In this document: piece by piece, positions 1-10,925 of the stretch
Position numbering within the stretch: position 1 is the stretch's first letter
Layout: each line of letters opens with the position of its first letter
Assembly: GCA_964017155.1 (NCBI GenBank)
Contig: OZ024865.1
Location: 19,069,451-19,133,450 of the forward strand
Reading direction: 5' to 3'
DNA length: 64,000 nt
From: Oasisia sp. SBJ-2009
Taxonomy: Eukaryota > Annelida > Polychaeta > Sabellida > Siboglinidae
Program-made: the position numbers and the translations under genes
Notes under the pieces: model-generated
Told to the model about the DNA's origin: nothing
What the model saw: the letters and a program-made list of their open reading frames with translations, nothing else
Database searches by the model: none

Positions 1-1485
1 TGTCTGGCGCCGTGACGGCGGGAATTATATCGGAACACGGCGCTCTAATGGTGCCCTAATTATGCTTGCTTTTTTACTTAGCGTGGCAGAATTTGTTTCT
101 GATTTTCAAGCCCATTCCACATGGAAGCCAAATAGGCTACAATTATAGTTTTGTCGCAGGAACCAACAACATTGACTTTATGTGAACAACGCGCCAACCT
201 AATTGTCAGTCTCTTCAGGAGAACGTGTTATTGCGTAAATAATAATATAAAATAATAATAATTATATTTATAAAGTGCCGTATATACATAATCTATTTCC
301 TCTCAGAGACGCATAAAATACAATATTTGTCAAAAATAAATACATAAAATGTACGTAATAAATTAACCTGACAGGGTAAAGACAAAATGTTAAAATGATA
401 ACAATAATACATTGTTAAATAAAGCTTCTAAACTTATCAGCAATAAATTAATAGATAAAATAAATTAATACACGAATAATAAAATAGTTTAATAAGTAAA
501 AAATAATAATGATATACTAAACGATTTTTAGAAACTATAAATATGGTTAAAATAACAAGTAGTTTATTAATACGGCCTTAAGAGGTTGTGCTGTGCAATG
601 CTGTGCTCGAAGACACAGATACAACTAACCGAAGGACACATGGACGACACATCAGATATGTTACCAGATGGTGTACCAGATACTGTACATATTGGGCCAG
701 TCCCATTCACAAATCTGTGCCTCCGTTCAGAAATATTGCCGGTCTCTTTAGTACAATATCTTGTCTTCTGAGACTTGTTATTGCTTTGTCGGTCGACAGT
801 TGTTAGTCGTAATGAGGCGTAGAGTCGGCCGCACCCTTCGTGCTTTCACCGCGGGGGACCATAAAGTAGGCCAGAGGTTATTAACCATTTCGGGCTCCGA
901 CCCAAATTCAAGTCGTTTGAACTGCTAGGCGACCAAACATCATTTTTCAGAAATTATCAAAACTTATTTAAAAAAAACATTATACAAAAATGCTGCGATA
1001 ATGATAAAAACAATGACAACAATAATTAGTGGAACATAGAAAAGAGAGAACATGATTAAAGTTGCTTATCGACTACCTGGACCCAAAACGTTACATGTGG
1101 CAGCCGATTCAACTACGGTTAACATACCAAGTGCCTAGATGGTTAGACATCAGACTGAATTAATTATTTAATGACAACCCTGGATTTGAAAATTAACGAG
1201 TTTTTAAAACGCGGGTTGTTGAAGACAGTCTACACCTCACGTCATGCTCTGGTTACGCACTGCTACTGCACTTTGTATTCGTGACAACCAGAGCAAATCA
1301 TTCTGCCTCACCCAAGTAGGTCGTTGACACTTTGAGCATTTCACCTCCCGACAACCGATTGTTACTTCTTCACTTTGATCCAAGACGCATTCAACGAGTC
1401 CGTTTGCTCGTAGTGAAGTGTCTCGTCGGTTTGGGGTTGATGAGATGAACCCGCAGCGACTCTAGCACTATGTCTCGGTGGATCA

Positions 1486-1486
<1 letters not shown>

Positions 1487-1570
<84 letters not shown>
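1487..1570. repeat. (TA)n microsatellite
   Basis: About 40 uninterrupted TA dinucleotides. The short reading frame through it is an artefact. Confidence 0.95.
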
Positions 1571-1571
<1 letters not shown>

Positions 1572-1619
1572 CGTATGTATTCCGCACTCAGCTGTAATTC
1601 ACCTCATCTTCGTGGTATA

Positions 1620-1904
1620 CCCTTACAAAAAAAAGCATTCAAATACCATTGGGTTTTGAATGGTATTTGAATGGTACTTGAATGGTTCTAGAGCGTCTTA
1701 TGGCCAAGGGTATATGAATGGTATCTGAATGGTTTTATGAATGCTATTTTGAATGATATGTTGGAGTCTTTGTACCATTCAGTGGTGTTGAATGGAATTT
1801 TAAATTACCGTTGAGAGTACCACTGAGTCCTGTTGAAATATAATCGATACTGAATGGTATTCAATGGTAATCAGTGTTATACCATTGGCTCTTTTTTGTA
1901 AGGG
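1620..1904. mobile_element. Putative MITE-like element with terminal inverted repeats
   Basis: The left end reads CCCTTACAAAAAA and the right end is its reverse complement, giving about 13 bp of inverted repeat around 285 bp. The inside repeats the word TGAATGGTAT and its reverse complement many times. No coding capacity is visible. A target-site duplication is not obvious, so the superfamily is undetermined. Confidence 0.5.
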
Positions 1905-2188
1905 CAGTGACAATATTCTACGATTAGTTTGTCCGAATGTTCCACATCAATTGTTTTGACCGTTGTTGATGGAACTCCTTGCTCCTTCAGACACTCACTA
2001 AGTACCGGGAAAGAAGCCGTCTTTCCTCTCTCAGTTTTCTTCGTTCACAGCGTGAAGTAATTTCTGTAGCCACTCACTGCTAACCCAGAACCCCAAAATG
2101 GCAAATCTCACTGTTTCTCAACCTTTTAATTAGTCGTCACACATGGCTGATTACACAACTCGCTATGAGTTGCACCAGTTTAATCTCC

Positions 2189-2352
2189 TGTATGTGTATG
2201 TGTGTGCGTGCGTGCGTGCGTGCGTGTATGACTGTGTGCTGTGCGGTGTGTGTGTGTATGTATGTACGTATACATATATATTGTATATGTATGTATGTAT
2301 ATATCTGTGTACATGTGTACGTATGTTTGTACGTAGCTATGTATATATGTAA

Positions 2353-2398
<46 letters not shown>

Positions 2399-2470
2399 AT
2401 GTATGTATGTATGTATGTATGTATGTATGTATGTATGTATGCATGTATGTATGTATGCATGTATATAATG
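2189..2470. repeat. Compound microsatellite (TGTG/TGCG, TCTG, TATG)
   Basis: Runs of GTGC and GT pass into GTAT, then a clean (GTCT)n block around 2353-2398 and a (GTAT)n block to about 2470. Similar TATG-rich sequence resumes at about 2600 and reaches the splice acceptor of the next exon. Confidence 0.9.
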
Positions 2471-2678
2471 TTTATTTCGGACAAAAAGTCCATATGTATA
2501 CATAAAATACAATTTAAAAATGAATAGTACAAAACAATGGGGTAACAAATACAATACAAATAGCATGTGTACAACATAGAGCTTCTAAAATGTACATCAT
2601 GTATATGTATGTATATACGTATATGTGTGCGTACGTAGGTATGTATATCAGTATGTACGTATGTATGTATTGTTGTAG

Positions 2679-2834
2679 GCGGTCTGTTGTTCGCGAAGAA
2701 GATGCGGGCCGCTGACTATGTCACGATGCTCGACCCGTTTGATCGTCGCTACGGCCGTGTGATGGCAGCACTGCTCTACATCCCGTCGTTACTGGCCGAC
2801 GTGTTCTTTTCGGCAGCCATCTTGTCAGCCCTAG
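2679..2834 (+). CDS. SLC5A7: SLC5A7 exon A
   Basis: Starts in phase 1 after a TAG acceptor and encodes [10 protein letters not shown] through [11 protein letters not shown]. It ends one base into a glycine codon before a GTCAGT donor. The acceptor is preceded by TATG repeats rather than a clean pyrimidine tract. Confidence 0.92.
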
Positions 2835-5800
2835 GTCAGTGGCTGTCTAATTTACCCGAGGGGATACGTCACACGTGAATGGCTGCCCATATACACATCG
2901 ACGCAGTTTCGTGAATAACGCTAGTGAATAATGTCACATAAACGTACGTGTGTGCGCAAGCACATTCTATTTTTTTTTATAGAAAGTGCCAAAATAATAG
3001 GCATTTTATTAATATTTTTCCACATAGACATAGGTATAATAACGATAGACCCTAATTTGTCTAACATTGAAAATCCAACTGAATGAGACATTAGGACAAA
3101 TAGACAGTAGTAATAGACAGAAGTAGACGCATGAATGAGGATTGGCAAGACATCAGCAGTGTTCCAAAAACTACACCCAGATCCATTAACACCATCAAAC
3201 AAACAAACGAACGAACGAACGAACGAACGAACGAACGAACGATCGAACGAACGAACGAACGAACGAACGAACGAACGAACGAACGAACGAACGAACGAAC
3301 GAACGAACGAACGAACGAACGAACGAACGAAAGAACGAACGAACGAACGAACGAACATAAAAATACCTCTCTATATGACAATCGTTATACCAACAACGGT
3401 ATAGTCTAAGTTTGTGAAACATGGGAGGATACGTTAAGAATGTAAACAAAAACTAAATGTACGCCACCGGCGATGCCTCCGCTTCACATCAGACGTATTT
3501 TTTTGACGACATATTTTTTTGTTTCTAGGGGCCACTCTCACGGTGATCGTGGGACTTGACGACACCTGGGCCATCATCATATCGACCCTAGTTGCTCTGT
3601 TGTATACGATTGTTGGGGGACTTTATTCCGTTGTTCTCACTGACGTGGTCCAGCTAGCGTTCATAGTCGGCGGTTTGGTGAGTGCGCATAGAAGTAACGG
3701 TTCAGTAAAGTGTCCCCTAGATTTTCTGAAATTGTGAAAATCTGTGACGATTTGCTTAGCAGCACCCACCTCCATCGTTCGATTTAAAAAGGTAAGTTCT
3801 TATACAGCGCAGTATCCCACCCTCAGGAATGCTCAAAGCGCTTTACACTTTGGAAAACCTGTTGTTATAGATCGAACAACATCTCGACTGCTCTGGGAAG
3901 AATCCAGAAATTAATGCGCGAAGAGTATTCGTATACAAATATCCATCACTGCCTACGAAACAGGGTTAATTTATTAGTTATTAGACAGACATAGACTAAA
4001 CACTGTTTAGGCATATAAAGGTCAGCCCAGTGCGAGCAATCTCTTAGGTAATAAACCACGTGCGGTAGCTATGATTAGACTTGGCTGGGTTATGTATGAG
4101 GTGTTCCATACAAAAGCAGTTTTTTTACAAGTCAGTGTTCGTAACAGGATATTTGTTATCTTGAACATGGGACCGTTGAACAACAAAGGGCATAGCGGCT
4201 TTTAACTCGGCTCGGTTTAGCAGTGTTACCAAAACCTTCTTTCAAATATTTTATATGACATGGTACATTTTGTGTAAAACCTACGTCTCAACATTTGGGG
4301 CTATACGTAAGCCTATCCCCCGTAAATACAAAAATCACGTTAATGTCGGTCCCGTCTCAGTTTGGGACGTAAAAGAGCCACCGAGGACGCCAAGCGCCCT
4401 GGCAGTGACCGTATACCTCCCTCGGCAAAGAAAGGTCGGCTTGGCGTAAGCGTTCTGTAAAGATGAATTAAATGAGCGCACAACGCTGTAATCACAATAA
4501 CATTACATGAATACAGACTAGTCGGCTATAAGAACCATGCTGAGTGTTGGAAACAAATAGAACTAGAAACTATCAAATTGCGAATATTGCTACAACCCTA
4601 TTAAAGTAACCATAACCCACAATTTGATCGGGCAGAATACCTTCAACTTAATATTATATATATATATACATATATATATTTTATATTATATATATATAAT
4701 TATATATATATATATATACATACATACATATTACCCTTTATTGCAGTGGATGGCCATACCCTTTGCGTGGAATCATCCGGCCGTTACGCCAATAGCGGAA
4801 ACGGCCCGAGATCCAAATAACACGTGGATAGGAACCTGGCCCGAGAAAACAGAGATTTGGCCCTACATCGATGCAATGATCATGATGCTTTTCGGCGGGA
4901 TTCCGTGGCAGGTTTGTTAATATTATGTATATACGTGTGTGTGCGTGCGTGCGTGCGTGTGTGTGTGCGCGCGTGCGTGCGTGCGTGCGTGCGTACGTTG
5001 GACACAGTGTTCTACAGATGTTGACATGCTCTGTGCTGGTCTGTCCTCAGGTGTACTTCCAGCGAGTGTTGTCTCAGAAGACACCGATGCGAGGGCAGGT
5101 GATGTCAATAGTCGCCGGCTTCGCCTGTATCGTGATGGCGGTCCCGGCCGTCCTGTTAGGGGCCCTTGCTAAATCAACAGGTTTGACGCGATCTTTCTGT
5201 GCACATGCTTAAAGGCCATATCCTGGGATATAATTCACTCTGACCCTTAATAACAAATGGTTGATGCTCTGCTCTTGAAAATGATGATACAGTCAAAATA
5301 TTTAAATATCGTATAAGACATAAAAAAGCCTTTAAATTTGCCAATTTACGGAAACTCCCGAGGAGAAATCTAGGACACCGCAGTCACGTGGTGTAGTGTA
5401 AATAACGGGGGGGGGGGGGGGGGGGCGGGGGCAAATTCGGCCGGGCCGCACCCGTAGCGGACTAGCATTCTCCGTCACTACTAACATTGTTTCTGATGGC
5501 AGAAACTACGTCAAGTATTCCAATATGATTGTTATTCGCAAGTTTTAAATAAAAATGCATGCGCGATATGGATTTTGGGGAAACTAGGCCAGAGCGTGAC
5601 GAAAGGCTTAATAAAGTAACTAAGCACAAATTGACAAGCAATAAACCTTCAATATGCATGTTATAGTCATAAGTACATATTTTTGTAAATAGAAAAACTA
5701 GGAGCTGACGCCGTTCCTTTGATTACAGTTGATTATGGTTTATATTTATTTGTTTCATCAGACTGGAACGCCACAGACTACCGCTTCAGAGGCGAGGTTC

Positions 5801-7070
5801 CGATCCCCCCGGAAGACTATAAGCTCGTGCTGCCTCTGGTCCTGCAGTACCTGACGCCACTTCCGGTCGCCATTATAGGCCTCGGTGCCGTGTCGGCCGC
5901 CGTGATGTCGTCTGTCGACTCGTCCATGCTGTCGGCGAGTTCTCAATTTGCCCGCCACGTCTACCTGCCCGTCAGAAACGCCTGTTCTACGAAAAAGGGT
6001 GGAGAAAAGTACCAGGTGGGTAGATACGTACTAATGGACATTGGGTCACCATTTTAGTAGAGCGCTGTGGCTCAAGGGTAGAGCTTCGGACTCTCGACTA
6101 AGAGGACCCGGGTTCGAATCCTGTGCTGCGGTGTTAAAACCTTGGCCACGTTTCTTTCACTTTACGTTGCTCCAGTTCACTCAGCTCAGCTACATAAATG
6201 AGTGGCTGGCTATAGACAGTGGTGGATATGTGTACGAGCAGCCGTTGCACATTAATTGTAACATATGGCTGAATGCTTCCCAGAGAAGCCGATATGGTAA
6301 AGTGTAAAGCGCTTTGAACTATCCTGTGGATTGGATACTGCGCTATATAAGAACTAACCTTTTACCTTTTATTATTTCTGCGAGAAGACTGGACATTTAA
6401 AAATACTATTTTTTAAATAATAATTTAACAATTTACTTATTTATTTGCCAGTTAATTATTTATTTATGTATTAATTTTAATTACTTACTTATTTTACTCA
6501 CCATAACGGTCGAAATATGCGCAAATAATAAAAAGAGTAAGTAATCTTGTTTTAACGTGTTTTCAGACGTCAGAGAGGGAACTCCTCTGGGTTTTGCGCT
6601 GCGGTATCGTCGTGGAGGGGACGCTGGCTGCGATGCTGGCCATTGCCGTCCACACGATCTACGGCCTCTTTGTGCTGTGCACTGACATGGTGTTTGTCGT
6701 GCTCTTCCCGCAACTCTTCTGCGTCTTCTACCTGCCGTCATCCAACTCATACGGCTCCTTCTTCGGCTACATGAGCGGCGCCTTCCTGCGGCTGATCGGG
6801 GGCGAGCCGGTGCTCGGTCTGCCAGCCTTGGTCACGTACCCGTTCGCCTACAAGTCGCTGGCGATGCTCATCAATTTCATATGCATCATCTTGGTGTCCC
6901 ATCTCGCTCGCGTGGTGTTCCGTGCGGGGTGGCTGCCAATGCGCCTTGATGTCTTTGAGTGTTTCCATACCTCCGCAGACAACGACAGTAAAGACAAAAA
7001 GACTAGGAAGGTTAATGGAGAACACAACTCAGCTTACAGCGATGACGAGGCACGTAGCACTAAGCTGTAA
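2679..7070 (+). CDS. SLC5A7: High-affinity choline transporter, 3' part (six exons)
   Basis: Sodium- and chloride-coupled choline uptake transporter of cholinergic nerve endings, SLC5 family, which feeds acetylcholine synthesis. Exons: 2679-2834, 3529-3677, 4747-4911, 5051-5180, 5762-6015, 6567-7070. Every junction is AG/GT and the phases join into 451 residues plus stop. Family landmarks are FAKKMR followed by [29 protein letters not shown] then [19 protein letters not shown] followed by DSSMLSASS, and FLRLIGGEP. These cover roughly transmembrane segment 3 to the C terminus of the human protein; the first ~100 residues are encoded before the window. The last two exons lie in duplicated unit 1 and recur at 27319-28627. 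The cytosolic tail is short and charged, and I see no dileucine-type endocytosis motif like the human one. Confidence 0.93.
3197..3356. repeat. (AACG)n microsatellite
   Basis: About 40 copies of a GAAC tetranucleotide with a few substitutions, in the intron between SLC5A7 exons A and B. The Asn-Glu-Arg-Thr and Phe-Val-Arg-Ser frames are translation artefacts. Confidence 0.95.
3529..3677 (+). CDS. SLC5A7: SLC5A7 exon B
   Basis: Follows TTTCTAG, encodes ATLTVIVGL to FIVGGL, and ends in phase 0 at GTGAGT. It contains the conserved [10 protein letters not shown] and TDVVQL segments. Confidence 0.93.
3784..3965 (-). mobile_element. tRNA-derived SINE fragment
   Basis: Diverged reverse-strand copy of the SINE seen complete at 6057-6375 and 60007-60341. 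It starts with the tail (AAAGGTAAGTTCTTATA), then the AAAGCGCTTTACAC block and the CTCTGGGAAG block, and fades before the tRNA-like head. Confidence 0.65.
3966..4746. other. SLC5A7 intron between exons B and C
   Basis: No gene seen. It contains a TA-rich microsatellite at about 4653-4730 that runs close to the exon C acceptor. A 64-codon open frame at 4255 resembles nothing I know and is probably chance. Confidence 0.6.
4747..4911 (+). CDS. SLC5A7: SLC5A7 exon C
   Basis: Follows TTGCAG, encodes [13 protein letters not shown] to FGGIPWQ (55 codons), and ends at a GTTTGT donor. It matches the loop before the transporter's IPWQ-YFQRVL signature. Confidence 0.92.
4932..4998. repeat. GTGC/GT compound microsatellite
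   Basis: GTGTGTGCGTGC-type repeats in the 139-base intron between SLC5A7 exons C and D. Confidence 0.9.
5051..5180 (+). CDS. SLC5A7: SLC5A7 exon D
   Basis: Follows CCTCAG, encodes [12 protein letters not shown] to GALAKST, and ends one base into an Asp codon that exon E completes (ST-DWN, as in the family). It is the last exon outside the duplicated unit. Confidence 0.92.
5407..5431. repeat. Poly-G tract
   Basis: Nineteen G residues, then C and five more G, about 30 bases before the left edge of duplicated unit 1. Such tracts are hard to sequence, which matters when judging the duplication. Confidence 0.9.
5762..6015 (+). CDS. SLC5A7: SLC5A7 exon E (in unit 1)
   Basis: Follows TTCATCAG, encodes DWNATDY through KKGGEKYQ, and includes the strongly conserved [12 protein letters not shown] and DSSMLSASS segments. 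The donor is GTGGGT. An almost identical copy is at 27319-27572. Confidence 0.93.
6057..6375 (+). mobile_element. tRNA-derived SINE, complete
   Basis: In the intron between SLC5A7 exons E and F. The head has an A-box-like TGGCTCAAGGGTAGAGC and a B-box GGTTCGAATCC. The body carries the CACTTTACGTTGCTCC and TGTAAAGCGCTTTG blocks, and the 3' end repeats CTAACCTTTTACC. It is a pol III-type retroposon, not a functional tRNA gene. Copy in unit 2 at 27614-27932. Confidence 0.85.
6567..7070 (+). CDS. SLC5A7: SLC5A7 exon F, terminal (in unit 1)
   Basis: Follows TTTTCAG, begins [11 protein letters not shown] and ends at a TAA stop. It encodes the last membrane segments ([23 protein letters not shown]) and a charged tail ending RSTKL. 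The copy at 28124-28627 differs at two residues: Ser/Thr in the LP-SNS loop and Lys/Asn in the tail. Confidence 0.93.
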   Translation, partial: TSERELLWVLRCGIVVEGTLAAMLAIAVHTIYGLFVLCTDMVFVVLFPQLFCVFYLPSSNSYGSFFGYMSGAFLRLIGGEPVLGLPALVTYPFAYKSLAMLINFICIILVSHLARVVFRAGWLPMRLDVFECFHTSADNDSKDKKTRKVNGEHNSAYSDDEARSTKL

Positions 7071-7625
7071 AAGACATGTTCAGTTATACATGACCAAGAC
7101 CACCATAAGTGAATCGTCCGCCATTCTCCGTGCGACGAAAGAGTTCCCAACAAACATGGCGTTATCCAGGTTGTATATAAGTCTGTGAGGATTTGCTTAG
7201 TGTTACGTTAGTAGAAATGGTGTGTTTGCATGTGCAGCGAGGTAACAGAGCTATCAAATTCTGACACGTGTCAGTCGATGCTTTTCTCCGTATAGATACA
7301 GGCATCAGTTTGATTACCGATGCTATCCAGGAAAATCGGTGTCTGGTTTTAGCAGAAATTATGGGGTGCAGGTTAGAGATTGGATTGTAGGAAAATGAGG
7401 GATTCGAATTTAACGAATTTTATACAGCACGTGTGAATGAAGGCTAATTAACGCTAGTAGATACAACCTGGCAGGCGATGAAGGGAACGTTGTAATGACC
7501 CCTATGGGGAACTCAATTGTGGTCTTACGTCTGTCTATACGTCAATTCTGATCTGAATGATTGTTAATGGTTCCTTGGAGAAAACGCGATACTGTTATAG
7601 TCACAAAACATACAGCTGCTAGCAA

Positions 7626-7627
<2 letters not shown>

Positions 7628-7683
<56 letters not shown>

Positions 7684-7710
7684 GCATGCGCGTGTGCATG
7701 CGCGTGTGTG
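7628..7710. repeat. (GT)n microsatellite, unit 1
   Basis: About 25 GT repeats, then GCATGCGCGT variants. The unit 2 counterpart at about 29185-29252 is markedly shorter. Confidence 0.95.
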
Positions 7711-8027
7711 CGTGGTGAACCCTTGTTAATGTGTCGGCGTCGCAAGCCGCTTTAAAATCAATGTGACGAGTAATAAAAAACATGTTCTGCGCTATATATG
7801 TTTCCAAGTGTGCGTATGTTTATGTTATATGTGCTTGGAGCAGGGAGTAGGTGGATATCACCTACAATTTCTGAGTAGTATAATATTAATATAATAATAA
7901 TAATCGGTACTTTAAATATCGCCATATCCATAACGTGCATAGTGTTTTTACATAAAACTACAATTTACACATGTATTTATATATGCATACATGCATGCGG
8001 GTGTGAATGTACACATGTATGCATAGC

Positions 8028-8056
8028 ATATATATGTATATATATATGTATGTATA

Positions 8057-8093
<37 letters not shown>
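8028..8093. repeat. (TA)n/TATG microsatellite, unit 1
   Basis: Dinucleotide-rich run. The counterpart at 29578-29684 is clearly longer. Confidence 0.9.
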
Positions 8094-8095
<2 letters not shown>

Positions 8096-8928
8096 GCAAC
8101 TTAACAAATTGGTCTATCATATGCATACAGTGTACTGCATATATTATAATAAAAAAATACTTTTCTGTGTATTGTGCTGTTGTATTTATATTTTAATTGA
8201 ACTTAGTTTCATTTGTTGTGCAATTTTCTATGCTATATTTTGTCATGCCTCCTCTTTTAAAAGGTGCTAATGAGAAGTGATGTGTTCAACTAGTATTTTT
8301 TCCAGAACACCATCTGGAGCATAATTACGTGGCATTTTCCACCACAAATGTGGTCTACAATACAGTTATGATAGTAAAAACAGGTTCACAACAACACACG
8401 TGCTCTTTGGAAAATCTCTCTCAACCTATTTCAAGATTTCCCTACCACAGCGTAATCCAACTGAACAGCAATGATGTGATATGGTTTACATATGTGTATG
8501 TCTCAGAGTCAAGTACATACTCATACACTTTTTTAAATTGTAGTATCTATGTAATCTCGACATTATCCAGTGGGCTACATAACAACATAATGTATAAAAA
8601 AATCAGGTCTCAGGTGGTTTCCTCCAAACAGTCCAAACTTGGGTTAACGCAGGAGTGTTATGTCTTGTCGTGTGATAGTTAACAATGTGAAGTTAATGTG
8701 GGCGCAACTTGATTGATATTGCAACAAAGGGCAATGGATTTATAAATAGGTTGGCAACGGGTATAAACATATCAAACATAACATCTAGCAATACTTTAAT
8801 GTATTGCGAAGGTACAGAACTATAAGTTGTTGCCGAACATAAATACACAACCAGAACTTTTTTGTCAACGTAAACTTTTATAATTGACAAATTATATTTA
8901 TGTTAATGCAATTAGTTGGTCGGATTTT

Positions 8929-9162
8929 TTCGACCGACCGACCGACCGACCGACCGGGCGGGCGGGCGGGCGGGCGGACGGACGGACGGACGGACGGACG
9001 GACGGACGGACGGACGGACGGACGGACGGACGGACGGACGGACGGACGGACGGACGGACGGACGGACGGACGGACGGACGGACGGACGGACGGACGGACG
9101 GACGGACGGACGGACGGACGGACGGACGGACGGACGGACGGACGGACGGACGGACGGACGGA
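8929..9162. repeat. Composite CCGA / GGGC / GGAC tetranucleotide array, unit 1
   Basis: A short CCGA block, then about four GGGC repeats, then roughly fifty GGAC repeats. The unit 2 allele at 30523-30634 has a long CCGA block, no GGGC and about ten GGAC. Arg-Pro-Ser and Asp-Gly-Arg-Thr frames through it are artefacts. Confidence 0.95.
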
Positions 9163-9722
9163 TAGCGACCAGATAAGGCGAGACTGTGGTGTTGACTTTG
9201 GTGTTGATTGTTTCCGTTCCCAGTTGAGCACGAGGTTATGGCTGAAGTGTTTCTGTTCTTAAGAAAGGGCGATACCGTGGTGTCGCATATGCTGAACTGT
9301 TTTAATAGCTGTATGGGCTTTCCACTATGGCTGGGCCTAAGACCTACACGTAGCTGGGTCTTAGCTATACCATGTCTGGAGCTAAACCCCACGCCACGGT
9401 ACACGTAGATGGGCCCTAGCTGTAGTGTCTAAACCTAAGCCCTACGGTACACAAGAATAATATTCTAACGATGGATGACAGTTGTAGCTTCCGATTGATG
9501 AATACTAGGAAAATCAGGTCATAGACATCTTGTGTTATACCTATCTTATCTTAAATGTCCGATTTAATATTGAGTTTACCACGCTATCATAGATATATAG
9601 CGATTGACGTAGTGCAGATAGTAGACACGATTTTAGGCCGTATGTGTCTTTTACGGGGTTTGCATTTTGCATTGCTGTACGTTGTGGTTTCGATAAGCAC
9701 TCATATCTGACAAGTTGTCTAA

Positions 9723-10925
9723 ATGTACATAATCATAACACATGCATACGTTTGCCTCAAACAGATTGTACTGCGCGAAAAAGGCACTCTTCATTATTAC
9801 TTGGCAAGGAGGCACTTAGTATGTGACTATTGTCACAGCTTTGTCGATTTTGCTCTATCCGGATGCACAAAGTCGTGGGCAGAAACAATGGAGGAAGACT
9901 TTACTTTCCAGTGCACAGGATGTTGTAAAGTGGAATGTCTTACAGTAGAGTTAGCTAGGCTAACCGATATTGTGAAGGGGCTGGAGATGAAAATAACCAA
10001 AGAGACGGATGGAAGAGGACGGAATGAGCAATGCAGTCACAAGAAGGATGAGGACAGGAGATTGAGAGGAGGGAGGGTGAGTGCAAGGAAAACAAATGGA
10101 GAAAAAACAAGAGAAAGCATGGCATGTAGGAAGGTGACAGGGGAGAAAGTGACAGTAGATGAGGGGGGGACAATGGGACAGGAGAGGAGAGAAGTTCATG
10201 TGACCGGAGGAAAGATGAATGGAAGAAAGGAAGTGAGAGTAAATGTGCCGAAAGGGAAGTCAATAACAGGGATGATGACAGGACGAAAAGACGCAGGGAA
10301 AAAAGGAACAACAGAGAAGGCGGGAGGAAGAAAAGTCAACGACCAGGGAGATGCAACACGGAGGAGCTACTCTGAGGCAGTGATTGAGGGGGCATCGAGA
10401 ACAGAAAGGGTGTTTATGGGCGACTCAATTTTGAGAAAGACAGACAAGACTTTAAACAAAGGCGAAGATGTTGTTGTTTGTCTTCCGGGCTCTCGGATAG
10501 AGAATGTGACAGAAAGGGTAGGGAACGTGTTGGGGCATGGCCAGGGAGGATCTATATTAGTACATGTAGGGACGAACAATGCAGACAAGGAGGGGACAAC
10601 TAGAATAGTGCAAAGATACAGACAGTTGGTAGGGAAGCTGAAGAAGACAAGAGTTGAGCAGATTATTCTCTCAGGAATTTTGCCAGTGATGGGAGGAAGG
10701 GGTGTAGCCAATAGAAACTGCAAGAGGATGGCAATCAACGTTCTAGTAGAGCAGATGTGCGAAGAAGAAGGAGTTGGATTTGTAGATTTGTGGGGATACT
10801 TTGTGGGGAAAGAAGATATGTATATGAGAGATGGCCTCCAACTAAGCGGAAAGGGCGCAGCAGTTTTCTCCGAGAACTTGCTTCGATCTATGGACAGTGG
10901 AACAGGTTTCAGTTATTTAAACTAG
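9723..10925 (+). CDS. LINE ORF1: zinc-finger-like and esterase-like protein
   Basis: 400 residues. Cysteines 34, 37, 48, 64, 67, 68 and 72 with Trp52 resemble a PHD-type finger. Residues ~80-225 are very rich in Lys, Arg, Gly and Glu, as expected for RNA binding. A GDSL/SGNH-like domain follows: GDS at 233-235, HVGTNN from 281 and DGLQLS from 370. In CR1 esterases the last block normally has a catalytic His (DGLHLS type); here it is Gln373 in both copies, so hydrolase activity is doubtful. The methionine at 9723 precedes the finger and is the best start; a later one at 9888 would delete part of it. The ORF ends at TAG 10923-10925, directly after a TTTAAAC heptamer. Confidence 0.8.
   Translation: MYIIITHAYVCLKQIVLREKGTLHYYLARRHLVCDYCHSFVDFALSGCTKSWAETMEEDFTFQCTGCCKVECLTVELARLTDIVKGLEMKITKETDGRGRNEQCSHKKDEDRRLRGGRVSARKTNGEKTRESMACRKVTGEKVTVDEGGTMGQERREVHVTGGKMNGRKEVRVNVPKGKSITGMMTGRKDAGKKGTTEKAGGRKVNDQGDATRRSYSEAVIEGASRTERVFMGDSILRKTDKTLNKGEDVVVCLPGSRIENVTERVGNVLGHGQGGSILVHVGTNNADKEGTTRIVQRYRQLVGKLKKTRVEQIILSGILPVMGGRGVANRNCKRMAINVLVEQMCEEEGVGFVDLWGYFVGKEDMYMRDGLQLSGKGAAVFSENLLRSMDSGTGFSYLN
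10916..10922 (+). promoter_or_regulatory. Putative -1 ribosomal frameshift site, LINE copy 1
   Basis: The ORF1 frame reads TAT TTA AAC TAG, so T TTA AAC fits X XXY YYZ exactly. Slipping back one base enters the ORF2 frame as CTA GAT TCG CAG with no stop. ORF2 has no ATG before the conserved NARS segment of its endonuclease. The site is conserved in copy 2 at 32318-32324. No strong downstream pseudoknot was found by eye; only a short AGCC/GGCT stem is apparent. Confidence 0.55.

Larger units (their letters stand above)
1..2678. other. SLC5A7 intron sequence upstream of the first exon in the window
   Basis: No coding exon was recognised here. The first 1,480 bases are AT-rich with no family I know. 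They are followed by a TA microsatellite, a short element with terminal inverted repeats and a compound tetranucleotide repeat that runs almost to the first choline-transporter exon. Because that exon starts in phase 1 inside the protein, this stretch must be at least partly intron; the N-terminal exons lie outside the window. Confidence 0.6.
7071..8928. other. SLC5A7 3' flank
   Basis: Likely 3' UTR followed by intergenic DNA; no further gene seen. It holds a (GT)n run at 7628-7680 with a GTGCATGCGC tail and a TA/TATG microsatellite at about 8028-8093. I see no convincing poly(A) signal just after the stop. Confidence 0.5.

Noticed and set aside
6057..6130. A functional tRNA gene
   Set aside because: A and B boxes are present, but the sequence continues into a SINE body and tail and does not fold into a proper cloverleaf; several diverged copies exist.
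8878..9404. Arg-Pro-Ser-Val or Asp-Gly-Arg-Thr repeat proteins
   Set aside because: Tetranucleotide microsatellite open in many frames; the frames differ in length between the two copies.
9955..10311. Ser/Leu-rich reverse-strand frames
   Set aside because: Shadows of the purine-rich LINE ORF1 on the other strand.
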